NCBI GenBank assembly: GCA_035272265.1
Contig: DATEQV010000231.1
Location: 1 to 8,022, forward strand
Length of the DNA stretch: 8,022 nt
Source: Acidisphaera sp035272265
GTDB taxonomy: Bacteria; Pseudomonadota; Alphaproteobacteria; Acetobacterales; Acetobacteraceae
Reading direction: 5' to 3'
Made by a program: the position numbers and the translations under genes. Positions 1 to 6,121 of this stretch are shown piece by piece. Numbering within the stretch: position 1 is the stretch's first letter; every line of letters starts with the position of its first letter. Under the pieces are notes generated by a model, which was given only the letters and a program-made list of their open reading frames with translations, did no database searches and had not been told where the DNA came from.

Positions 1-1565
1 GCTTCGATCTCGAAAGCGGCTGCACCTTCGACCTGTGGGCGGACGACGTACCCATCTGCCCGGTCGAGGTGCGCAATGGCGATGTCTGGGTGAAGACCAC
101 GTTCGGTCATGCCGATCCCGCCGCGCACTGGCATCAGCGGCTTGCGAACGGCCTCGCACACGACCTCGGCCTGGTCGTCGCCAAGGCCGTGCATGGTCAG
201 CTCGCGGGCGGCGTACCGCTGGCCGACATTGTGCGGCAGGTGGCACTATTCGGGGCGCAGAACCGCAACGCCTGGGGCGTAGGTCTCACAATCCTCACGG
301 CGCTCGCCAATCTCCTGCCCTTCCTGCCAGAGGAGGAAGCCTATCTCGCTCTGTTCCACGGCGCGCGCCGGGTGGCGGCGGACTGCAACGGCGAGGCGCC
401 TCGGCGGGAACGTGCGCCGCTTGGAAGCCGGCCGGATCCGGCAGCGCTCAAGCGTTGGCTGCGGCGTTGGACAAACGTGCGCCATCGCGAGGCCGCCGAG
501 CGCACCCTGCTCACGGCGATAGCGGCCGATATCTCGCCGGCTGTGCTCGCCGATGTCCTGCTCGCGGCCGAGACCGAGCGGGCGTTCGCCGACACTGGAC
601 ACTCGCTCGACTTCATCAACAAGGCATTCGAGTGCCTCGACCTGATCGGCTGGAAGCACGCGGCAGCTCTGCTGCCGACTGTCGTCGGCCATATGGTGGC
701 TGCCCGTGGCGCCGAGGAATCAACTGCCTGGCGCCAGCCTGTTGATCTTGTTGCCCTGTGTGAGGAATCAGCCAGCCAACTGCCGGAACTGTTCGCTGCC
801 GGCCGCGGCGTGAGTGGTTGGTCGAACCATGCGTCGCTCGCCCAAGAGCTGCTCGGCGACGATCCGGCCAGGATCGTTGACGCGCTCAAGGCGGCGATCC
901 GCGCAGGCGCTGCTCCTGCTGATCTTGGCCGATCGCTCGCTTACGGAGCGGCGCTCCGGGTGGCGCGCTTCGGCAATGCCAACGAGCACGCCGATTGGGA
1001 GACGGCGCACCACGTCTTCACCTACGCCAACGCGGTCCACCAGATGCTCAAGCGGATCGGGAACGTCAACATCGACGGTCACGTCACGGCCGTGCGCGGC
1101 GTACTGCACGGAGCGATGGCGCTCTACCTTACTCGCTATCTCAATGTGCCGCCGGCCCGCATCGCGGGCGAGGGCAGCGAGCAGCTCGACGACCTGCCCG
1201 CCGAGGAGGATATGATTTGCGCAGCCTTGCTCGACGCCTTCGACCGGCAGCGACAGGTCGATCTCGCGGCAAGGCTAGTGGCACGGCATCTCACGCTCGG
1301 CTATTCGCCGAAGGCGCTGATCGCCACGCTGGCGCGTGCGGTGCTGCGCGAAGATGCAGGCTTCCATGCCTATCAGATACTGGAGGCGGGAGTCCGGCAG
1401 CTCACCACATGGGGGGACACCGACGTGGGCCGGCACATCCTCGTTGCGGTTGCCCGCTATCTTGCCGCCCATTCACCGACAGAACGCGCGGCGCTGCAGA
1501 CGGCCGACATCGCCCGGCGCTTGATGCGGGGCGGCGAGCTGCACCAGGAGGCTGGGGCGGCGTAA
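1..1565 (+). CDS. Rieske [2Fe-2S]-domain protein with long C-terminal helical region (5' partial)
   Basis: The reading frame is open from nt 3 at the window edge to TAA at 1563-1565, so the gene starts upstream. The first residues (FDLESGCTFDL, then PVEVRNGDVWV) resemble the end of a Rieske domain: the strand after the second Cys/His cluster motif (normally CPxHxxxFDL), followed by the closing VRxxDGxVWV strand. The cluster ligands themselves would lie just left of the window. About 470 further residues are mostly alpha-helical, rich in Ala and Leu. They include His-containing segments such as TGHSLDFINKAFE (about nt 594-633) and TAHHVFTYANAVHQML. I do not recognise this region by name; a questin-oxidase-like (DUF4243) helical domain is one idea. 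A GTG at 69 can act as an internal start but would cut the Rieske domain, so I reject it. A redox role, with the Rieske cluster feeding electrons to the helical domain, is inference. Confidence 0.85.
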   Translation, partial: FDLESGCTFDLWADDVPICPVEVRNGDVWVKTTFGHADPAAHWHQRLANGLAHDLGLVVAKAVHGQLAGGVPLADIVRQVALFGAQNRNAWGVGLTILTALANLLPFLPEEEAYLALFHGARRVAADCNGEAPRRERAPLGSRPDPAALKRWLRRWTNVRHREAAERTLLTAIAADISPAVLADVLLAAETERAFADTGHSLDFINKAFECLDLIGWKHAAALLPTVVGHMVAARGAEESTAWRQPVDLVALCEESASQLPELFAAGRGVSGWSNHASLAQELLGDDPARIVDALKAAIRAGAAPADLGRSLAYGAALRVARFGNANEHADWETAHHVFTYANAVHQMLKRIGNVNIDGHVTAVRGVLHGAMALYLTRYLNVPPARIAGEGSEQLDDLPAEEDMICAALLDAFDRQRQVDLAARLVARHLTLGYSPKALIATLARAVLREDAGFHAYQILEAGVRQLTTWGDTDVGRHILVAVARYLAAHSPTERAALQTADIARRLMRGGELHQEAGAA

Positions 1566-1718
1566 CGACGCGCGCCGAGGCCGCGTTCGCCGCGGTCAGG
1601 CTGCACAGCAATGCCAACGCGGAATGTCCAAGCTTCAAGCCGGGATTCCCCACATGGGCGGCTCTGTAGGCCCGTCCTAGGGGCAGGCTAGCCACCGATC
1701 CATGCGGTGCGCAACCGG

Positions 1719-2327
1719 CTACATCGGGGGCCGGACGCCGTTACGGCCGACGTTCATGAACACCGCCGTCAGCGCGCCGTCGGGCGCCTGCGTCGCCGTC
1801 ACCACCGCAGCAGCGCCCGGCGTCACATCCGACCACGCGCCTCTCGATGTCAGCACGATCGGCACGCTGGCGGGCACGACGATGGTCTTTTGCCCGCCGG
1901 GATAGTCGACGGTCAGCGTGTGCGGGGACGTGCCAACAACGGAGCCGACGGTGCCATTGGTCATCGTGCTATCAGGCCCCAGATCCCAGGGCCGATGCCC
2001 CGCGCCCTTGCCGCGCAGCTGCTCGGCGAACACGTGCACCTCCAGCGCCTGCAGCGTGCCGTCCGGCAATGTGCGGGCGGCGGTGCCGATGAAGCTGCCC
2101 AGCGTGATGTCGGCCATACTGCCGGCGGTCAGGACCGAAATGCGCGCGTCCTGCGGCACGGTGATCGTGACCTTGGCGCCGCTCAGTGTGGTGAGCCTCA
2201 GGTCGCGGCCGCTGACGGCGTCGATCGTGCCGCGAAAGCGGGTCATCGTGCCGGTCTGCTGCGCGAGGCCGGGTGTCGCCGCAAGCGCGAGCAGCGCGGC
2301 AAGCGTAAGGCGGCGCGTTGCCATCAT
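1719..2327 (-). CDS. Exported DUF5666-like (OB/beta-barrel) protein of unknown function
   Basis: The 202-residue protein begins MMATRRLTLAALLALAATPG, a clear Sec signal peptide (basic n-region, Ala/Leu core) with likely cleavage at GLA|QQ, so it is probably periplasmic. The mature part has two similar beta-rich halves, each pairing a strand such as GRDLRLTTLSGAKVTITVP with an 'ITLGSFIGT'-type turn. It also carries the VHVFAEQLRGKGAGHRPWDL segment and a C-terminal NGVRPPM. This pattern fits a widespread family of about 200-residue exported proteins with DUF5666-like folds, sometimes mislabelled 'metal ABC transporter permease'; no function is established. I chose the ATG at 2327 because GGAGGAG lies 8 nt upstream; extending 17 codons further (to 2378) would remove the clean signal peptide. 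It follows the transporter gene on the same strand after 51 bp, probably as the second gene of an operon. Confidence 0.85.
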   Translation of the reverse strand: MMATRRLTLAALLALAATPGLAQQTGTMTRFRGTIDAVSGRDLRLTTLSGAKVTITVPQDARISVLTAGSMADITLGSFIGTAARTLPDGTLQALEVHVFAEQLRGKGAGHRPWDLGPDSTMTNGTVGSVVGTSPHTLTVDYPGGQKTIVVPASVPIVLTSRGAWSDVTPGAAAVVTATQAPDGALTAVFMNVGRNGVRPPM

Positions 2328-2334
2328 GATTGTC

Positions 2335-2351
2335 GCTCCTCCCCGAGGAGC
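2335..2351 (-). promoter_or_regulatory. Hairpin holding the Shine-Dalgarno of the exported protein gene
   Basis: On the - strand the sequence GCTCCTC-GGG-GAGGAGC is a perfect 7-bp inverted repeat with a 3-nt loop. Its 3' arm is the ribosome-binding site (GAGGAG, about 8 nt before the ATG at 2327). In the mRNA the site could therefore be masked, or the hairpin could partly uncouple the gene from the upstream transporter. There is no T-tract, so an intrinsic terminator is unlikely. The function is inferred from position only. Confidence 0.4.
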
Positions 2352-2378
2352 AAGCGTAGCGGGTGCCGGACACGCCAT

Positions 2379-3416
2379 CTAGAGAGACGCGGTTGCAGCC
2401 GCAGACGCTGCCGGCGTGTTGCTGCGGCGCGCAATACCCTGCGTGGCCGCGGCGGGGGCCGTGTCGGCGTAGCGGCGGGCCAGCGCTGCGCAGACCATCA
2501 GTTGCAACTGGTGGAACAGCATTAGTGGCAGCACGATCAGGCCGACCGAGCTGCTGGCGAACAACACGCTCGCCATCGGCAGGCCGCTGGCCAGACTCTT
2601 CTTGGAGCCGCAGAACACGATGGTGATCTCGTCGGCACGGCTGAAGCCGAGGCGCCGGCTCAGCATTGTGGTGGTCACCAGCACAGCGCCCAGCAGCGCC
2701 GCGTTGACCAGGGCCAGCCGCAGCAGCATCGCGATATCGAGCTGCTGCCAGATACCGGCCACCATGCCTTCGCTGAACGCGGCGTAGACCACCATCAGGA
2801 TCGAGCCGCGATCGACCAGGCCTAGCAGCGTGCGGTTGCGTTCGGCCCAGCCGCCGATCCAGGGTCGCAGGGCCTGGCCGGCGGCGAAGGGCAACAGCAA
2901 GTGCAGCATGATGTCACCGACCATGCTCGCGGAGATGCCGCCATGGCGGGACAGCAGCAGGCCGGCCAGAAGCGGGGTCAGCAGGACGCCGACCAGGTTG
3001 GAGACGGTGGCGCTGCACAGTGCCGCGGGCACGTTGCCGCGTGCGATCGACGTGAAGGCGATCGAGGACTGCACCGTGGAGGGCAAGGCGCAGAGCAGGA
3101 TCACGCCCGCCCACAGTTCCGGCGTCAGCAGATGCGGGAACAGGGCACGTCCCGCCAGGCCCAGCAGCGGAAACAGCAGAAAGGTGCTGAGGAACACCAT
3201 CGCGTGCAGCCTGACGTGGCGCGCGCCTGCCAGCGCGGCCTGCGGCGACAGCCGGGCGCCGTGGAGGAAGAACAGCAGCGCAATCGCCAGGGCGGTGGCG
3301 TGGCCGGCGAAAACCGCACCGATGCCACGCGCCGGCAGCAGCGTCGCGATGCCGACCGTGGTCAGCAGCAGGGCCACGAAGGTGTCGATCGGCAGGCGGG
3401 AGAGCAGGTGACGCAT
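2379..3416 (-). CDS. SBF-like (bile acid:sodium symporter family, YfeH type) transporter
   Basis: This is a 345-residue polytopic inner-membrane protein, close to the roughly 330 residues usual for the YfeH/SBF-like branch of the BASS superfamily (PF13593 type). About nine to ten hydrophobic segments can be seen, from residue 10 (DTFVALLLTTVGIATLLPA) to about residue 320. Two family core motifs are present: LLCALPSTVQSSIAF with following ARGN in the first discontinuous helix region (about residues 118-140), and FCGSKKSLASGLPMA in the second (about 270-284). Substrates of this branch are poorly defined; organic anions moved with sodium or protons would fit. The start is ATG 3416, preceded by GGAGGT at a 7-nt spacing; the longer frame to 3461 adds 15 non-membrane residues without a better site. 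The Ala-rich C-terminal tail is probably cytoplasmic or disordered. It is divergent from the LysR-type regulator, a common arrangement for this family. Confidence 0.94.
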   Translation of the reverse strand: MRHLLSRLPIDTFVALLLTTVGIATLLPARGIGAVFAGHATALAIALLFFLHGARLSPQAALAGARHVRLHAMVFLSTFLLFPLLGLAGRALFPHLLTPELWAGVILLCALPSTVQSSIAFTSIARGNVPAALCSATVSNLVGVLLTPLLAGLLLSRHGGISASMVGDIMLHLLLPFAAGQALRPWIGGWAERNRTLLGLVDRGSILMVVYAAFSEGMVAGIWQQLDIAMLLRLALVNAALLGAVLVTTTMLSRRLGFSRADEITIVFCGSKKSLASGLPMASVLFASSSVGLIVLPLMLFHQLQLMVCAALARRYADTAPAAATQGIARRSNTPAASAAATASL

Positions 3417-3460
3417 GGCGCAGACCTCCGGTGGCGGGGATGTCGCTGCGCTTGGGTTCA

Positions 3461-3489
3461 TTGTGAAGTGCGTTGGCTGGCGTTACTGT
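3461..3489 (+). promoter_or_regulatory. Possible sigma70-type promoter of the LysR gene
   Basis: TTGTGA (3461-3466) and TACTGT (3484-3489) are separated by 17 bp. They are partial matches to the -35 and -10 consensus at the right distance ahead of the LysR start at 3514. Matches are modest and such hits are common, so this is a suggestion. The -10 element touches the candidate LysR box, which would fit autorepression. Confidence 0.22.
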
Positions 3490-3507
3490 CATCATGAAAC
3501 GTGATGA
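3489..3507. promoter_or_regulatory. Candidate LysR-type operator (T-N11-A dyad)
   Basis: TCATCA-N7-TGATGA is a perfect 6-bp inverted repeat. Inside it, T3492 and A3504 are exactly 11 nt apart, the T-N11-A core known for LysR-type regulator sites. It lies in the 97-bp divergent intergenic region, 7 bp ahead of the LysR start and about 70 bp upstream of the transporter start. That suits activation of the transporter and repression of the regulator's own gene. A second short dyad, TTCA-TTG-TGAA (3457-3467), lies closer to the transporter and could be an additional half site. Confidence 0.45.
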
Positions 3508-3513
3508 GCGGCC

Positions 3514-4368
3514 ATGCTGGACCCCATTCTGCTGCAAAGCTTCCTCGCCGTGGCGCAGACGCGGAGCTTCACCGAGGCCGGTCGCCGCCTTGGCGTGCAG
3601 CAATCGACCGTCAGCCAGCATGTGCGCCGGCTGGAGGAGGAGGCCGGGCGGCGGCTGTTCGTGCGCGACACCCATCGTGTGGTGCCGACCGGCGACGGCG
3701 AGGCGATGCTGGGCTTCGCCCGCTCGATCCTGGAGGCGAATGAGCGGGCACGCGAGTATTTCTCCCGCGCGCGGCTGCGTGGCCGGGTACGGTTCGGCAC
3801 CTCGGACGACTTCGTCTCCACCCGGCTGCCGGAGATCCTGCGCGAGTTCACTCGCCGCCATCCCGGCGTGGACCTGGAGCTGACGGTCGACCTGAGCGCC
3901 ACGCTGAACCTGCAGATCGACCGCGGCGAGCTGGATGTGGTGCTGGCAAAGCGGCGCAGCGGCGCAGGGCGCGGCACGCTGGTATGGCGCGACCAGCTGA
4001 CCTGGATCGGCGGCCCCGGAATGAGCGTCGATCCCCAGGCGCCGCTGCCGCTGATCCTCTATGCCCCGCCGAGCCTGTCCCGGGCGATGGCGCTGGAGAC
4101 TCTGGAGCGCAACGGCCGCGCGTGGCGCATGGTGTGCACCAGCGGCAGCCTCAGCGGGCTGCGCGCGGCGGCGCTGGCCGGGCTGGGTGTAATGCTGCAC
4201 GCGCGCAGCTTGATCCCGGAGGGCTTGGCCGAGGCACCGGCGACGCTGCGCCTGCCCGCGGCCGGCGAGGTCGAGTTCGTGGTCGCGCGCCGGCGCGGTG
4301 CGCGCGGGCCGGAGACCGCGCTCGCAGACACGATCCTCGCCAATGCCGACCGGTTGCAGCAAGCGTAG
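3514..4368 (+). CDS. LysR-family transcriptional regulator
   Basis: The 284-residue protein has the standard LTTR layout. An N-terminal winged helix-turn-helix covers residues 1-60: MLDPILLQSFLAVAQTRSFT, then AGRRLGVQQSTVSQHVRRLE, then GRRLFVRD. A linker helix follows, and from about residue 90 a periplasmic-binding-protein-like effector domain begins at RGRVRFGTSDDF. The length is slightly below the usual 290-310 residues but no element is obviously missing. ATG 3514 places the HTH at the normal distance from the N-terminus; the upstream Shine-Dalgarno is weak (GATGAG). The gene is divergent from the transporter gene and very likely regulates it; the effector cannot be told from sequence. 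The 3' end runs directly into a - strand repeat-protein fragment, so the module border is close. Confidence 0.96.
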   Translation: MLDPILLQSFLAVAQTRSFTEAGRRLGVQQSTVSQHVRRLEEEAGRRLFVRDTHRVVPTGDGEAMLGFARSILEANERAREYFSRARLRGRVRFGTSDDFVSTRLPEILREFTRRHPGVDLELTVDLSATLNLQIDRGELDVVLAKRRSGAGRGTLVWRDQLTWIGGPGMSVDPQAPLPLILYAPPSLSRAMALETLERNGRAWRMVCTSGSLSGLRAAALAGLGVMLHARSLIPEGLAEAPATLRLPAAGEVEFVVARRRGARGPETALADTILANADRLQQA

Positions 4369-4603
4369 CAGCCAAGGCGGCGGCGATCACGCGCTCCGGA
4401 GATTCGCCGCCGACGATGTTCTGGCCGCCCGTTGTGTCGGCAATCGTGTTCTCGCCGGAACCCACGCGGACCGCGTTGTAGCAGCCCGACAGCGCGATCG
4501 TGCTTTCCCCGCCGCCGGTCACGACGGTGGTGTAGCCGCTCGGCGCGCCTCCTGCGGCTAACTCCTCCTTTTCGACGGGGGGCTGCTTTTCGGTGGACCC
4601 CAT
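4369..4603 (-). pseudogene. Probable fragment of a Gly/Thr/Asn-rich repeat surface protein
   Basis: The - strand frame from ATG 4603 gives MGSTEKQPPVEKEELAAGG followed by repeat-like sequence with the units VVTGGGESTIALSG, VRVGSGENTIADT and GGQNIVGGE. This 'GG-x-TI / GxGNTI' pattern resembles the beta-solenoid or calcium-binding repeat proteins common at the alphaproteobacterial cell surface, which normally carry many such units. Here only two to three remain. The frame stays formally open to 4151, but from about 4368 downward it is just the antisense of the lysR coding region and turns into Arg/Pro/Ala-rich shadow sequence. I therefore read it as a truncated gene whose continuation was lost at the lysR border. 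No convincing ribosome-binding site precedes the start. A real 150-residue protein overlapping lysR antisense is possible but less likely. Confidence 0.38.
4378..4412. terminator. GC-rich hairpin just after the LysR gene
   Basis: CGGCGGCGA (4378-4386) pairs perfectly with TCGCCGCCG (4404-4412), a 9-bp stem with a 17-nt loop, starting 10 nt after the lysR stop. The position fits transcript ending, but no T-run follows, so it may be Rho-assisted or simply a product of GC-rich sequence. The same bases fall in the reading frame of the - strand fragment. Confidence 0.3.
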
Positions 4604-4670
4604 CAAAGCCTGGTTCGAGACACAGTTTGGGTGCTAACTCCCTGCTTGTACGAAGCTTGGTCCGAGCCCA

Positions 4671-5333
4671 GTGAAGGTTGAGTTCCCGCAACTAAAAGCG
4701 CCGGCTGGTCTGATCGTGCGAGAGACGGCAACAAAACGCTTTCGGAGGCGTCACGCATTCGGGCTGGCAGCCACGTGGGTTGCGGTCGCGGCCTCCGCTC
4801 GGGCGGCGGAGCCGGCGGGGATGGTGGAGGCGCTGCGCGGAGAGGCCTACGCGATGGAGGCTGCCGGGCGCCGGACCTTGGCACCGGCCGCCGAGGTGTC
4901 CGTCGGCGATCTTGTCTCTACGGCCGCGCAATCATCCCTCGGCATGCGGCTTGGGATGGCGACAGAGGTTCGGTTAGGTCCCGAGGCGCAGCTGCGCATC
5001 GATCGTTTCCTGGTGAACGTCGGCGGCGTGCTTGAATTGGCGCGTGGCAGCATGGTGTTCGATCATGCCCCGACGGCGGGCGGCATCGACGTGACCGTGC
5101 GCTCGCCGTTCGGCCTGATGGCGGTGCGCGGCACGCGCTTCTTCGCCGGACCCAGCAACGGCGTATTCGGCGTGTTTGTGGTCGAGGGTACCGTCCTGGT
5201 GGTGGGAAGCAACACGTCGGTGGAGGTCACGAAGGGCCTCGGCACCGACATTGTCCGGCCGGGAGCTGAACCCACGAATCCCCATCCCTGGGGCGCGGCA
5301 CGGATCGCAACCGCGCTGGCATCGGTGACATAG
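4671..5333 (+). CDS. Exported FecR-domain protein
   Basis: The 220-residue protein has a basic n-region (KRFRRRH), a hydrophobic stretch (AFGLAATWVAVAASARA, about residues 29-45) and likely cleavage before AEPAG. A FecR-type domain follows. VSVGDLVSTAAQSSLGMRL (about 76-94) is the typical 'GDxxxT...S.a.l.l' part, TEVRLGPEAQLRID the next strand pair, and VRSPFGLMAVRGTRFF (about 143-158) plus VFVVEGTVLVV (about 168-178) the characteristic 'TPxGxxxVRGTxF...V.EG.V.V' end. This is a stand-alone periplasmic FecR domain, without the N-terminal cytoplasmic anti-sigma part of true FecR. Such proteins often sit beside CHASE2-type adenylate cyclases, and here a cyclase gene converges on it 13 bp away. 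Both possible starts are GTG (4671, or 4716 which gives a more normal signal-peptide length); neither has a good ribosome-binding site, so the 5' end is uncertain. It is possibly a ligand or envelope sensor partner of the cyclase, by inference. Confidence 0.88.
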   Translation: MKVEFPQLKAPAGLIVRETATKRFRRRHAFGLAATWVAVAASARAAEPAGMVEALRGEAYAMEAAGRRTLAPAAEVSVGDLVSTAAQSSLGMRLGMATEVRLGPEAQLRIDRFLVNVGGVLELARGSMVFDHAPTAGGIDVTVRSPFGLMAVRGTRFFAGPSNGVFGVFVVEGTVLVVGSNTSVEVTKGLGTDIVRPGAEPTNPHPWGAARIATALASVT

Positions 5334-5348
5334 AGCGCGGCCGCGCTC
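5333..5348. terminator. 16-bp perfect palindrome between convergent stop codons
   Basis: GAGCGCGGCCGCGCTC reads the same on both strands. It overlaps the last base of the FecR-gene stop (5331-5333) and two bases of the cyclase stop (5347-5349). As RNA it gives a 6-bp stem with a GGCC loop in either direction. A bidirectional transcript end for the two convergent genes is plausible; no T-tracts flank it, so it is not a classical intrinsic terminator. Confidence 0.35.
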
Positions 5349-6048
5349 AGCTCGATTGGGCCGGCACGAGTGCGGCTGGGGTGAAAACATCGACCGGTGA
5401 ACTTTGGCCCCGCAAGGTCAGCGTGCCGATCTGCCGCAATGTCTCAGGATCGAGCCGGCTGGCGGTGCCCGGCCCGATGCAGATGCTCGAGCCAAGCTCC
5501 TTGTTGGCTGCTTCCAGCCGTGCCGCGGTGTTCATCGCATTGCCATGCGCGGTGTAGTCGAGTTTGCGGCTGCCGCCCACGTCGCCGACGATCGCCAGTC
5601 CCGTTTCGATGCCGATACGCGTGCGGCCGAGTTGCAGCCGTTGCCCGAGCGGGGCCCGGCGCACCACCTCCGAGCTGTCGAGCAACGCCAGCGCGCAAGC
5701 GACTGCGCGCGCCGGGTGGCCTTCCAGCGCGAACGGTGCGTTGAAGATCGCGTGCACCGCATCGCCGACGATCTTCTCGATCATGCCGCCGTGGTCGGTG
5801 ACGACGCGAGCGGCCGCGTCGAAATAGGCGTCGAGCAGCATCACCAGCTCGGCCGGATCGGCACGCTCCGTCATGCTGGTGAAGCCCTCGATGTCGGTGA
5901 ACAGAGCGGTGATCTCGCGCAGCTCGCCCTTGAGCCGCAACGCGCTGGGGTCGGCAGCGATGCGACGCACCAGATCCGGCGCGAGATGCTGCTCGAAGCT
6001 TGCACGCAAAATAGACCCGGACCCGAGCGTTGCGAGAGATGCCGCCAA
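5347..6048 (-). CDS. Class III adenylate cyclase catalytic domain, N-terminally truncated (probable pseudogene)
   Basis: The 233 residues contain a complete class III nucleotide cyclase domain. Counted from the TTG at 6048, the first metal-binding Asp is D52 in LFTDIEGFTSM, the purine-binding Lys is K92 and the second metal Asp D96 in EKIVGDAVHAIFNAP. The adenine-selecting Asp is D164 in KLDYTAHGN, and the transition-state Asn/Arg are N173 and R177 in MNTAARLE. ATP is thus the expected substrate, giving cAMP. Just before the domain, RASFEQHLAPDLVRRIAAD is the usual linker that follows the CHASE2 domain and transmembrane helices in full-length relatives. Upstream of that linker there is no membrane helix or sensor: only about 14 unrelated residues to a weak TTG without ribosome-binding site, and an in-frame stop at 6088-6090. 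The gene therefore appears to have lost its 5' part by recombination near 6005-6010. If expressed, it would be a soluble, unregulated or inactive form. It converges on the FecR-domain gene. Confidence 0.85.
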   Translation of the reverse strand: MAASLATLGSGSILRASFEQHLAPDLVRRIAADPSALRLKGELREITALFTDIEGFTSMTERADPAELVMLLDAYFDAAARVVTDHGGMIEKIVGDAVHAIFNAPFALEGHPARAVACALALLDSSEVVRRAPLGQRLQLGRTRIGIETGLAIVGDVGGSRKLDYTAHGNAMNTAARLEAANKELGSSICIGPGTASRLDPETLRQIGTLTLRGQSSPVDVFTPAALVPAQSS

Positions 6049-6121
6049 CCAGCGACAACAGGCTGTCTCCCGGCTCGACGAGAACGATCAGCTACAACGG
6101 GCGTCGCATACCCCACGCGAC

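Noticed and set aside
35..745. 236-residue + strand open frame overlapping the Rieske gene
   Set aside because: It is an out-of-frame shadow rich in Arg and Gly. The competing frame contains the Rieske end and coherent helical sequence through to 1565.
1566..1718. Search for an intrinsic terminator between the convergent Rieske and exported-protein genes
   Set aside because: Only a 4-bp GCCC/GGGC pairing around 1672-1687 with no T-run on either strand; not enough to call a terminator.
1707..2525. 272-residue + strand open frame opposite the exported protein
   Set aside because: It is Arg/His-rich shadow sequence. The - strand frame has a signal peptide, a good Shine-Dalgarno and a recognisable family pattern.
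2914..4362. 482-residue - strand open frame across the transporter and LysR region
   Set aside because: It is the antisense shadow of lysR and an out-of-frame read of the transporter gene. Its composition is Arg/Ala/Gln-rich without motifs, while both overlapped frames encode clear protein families.
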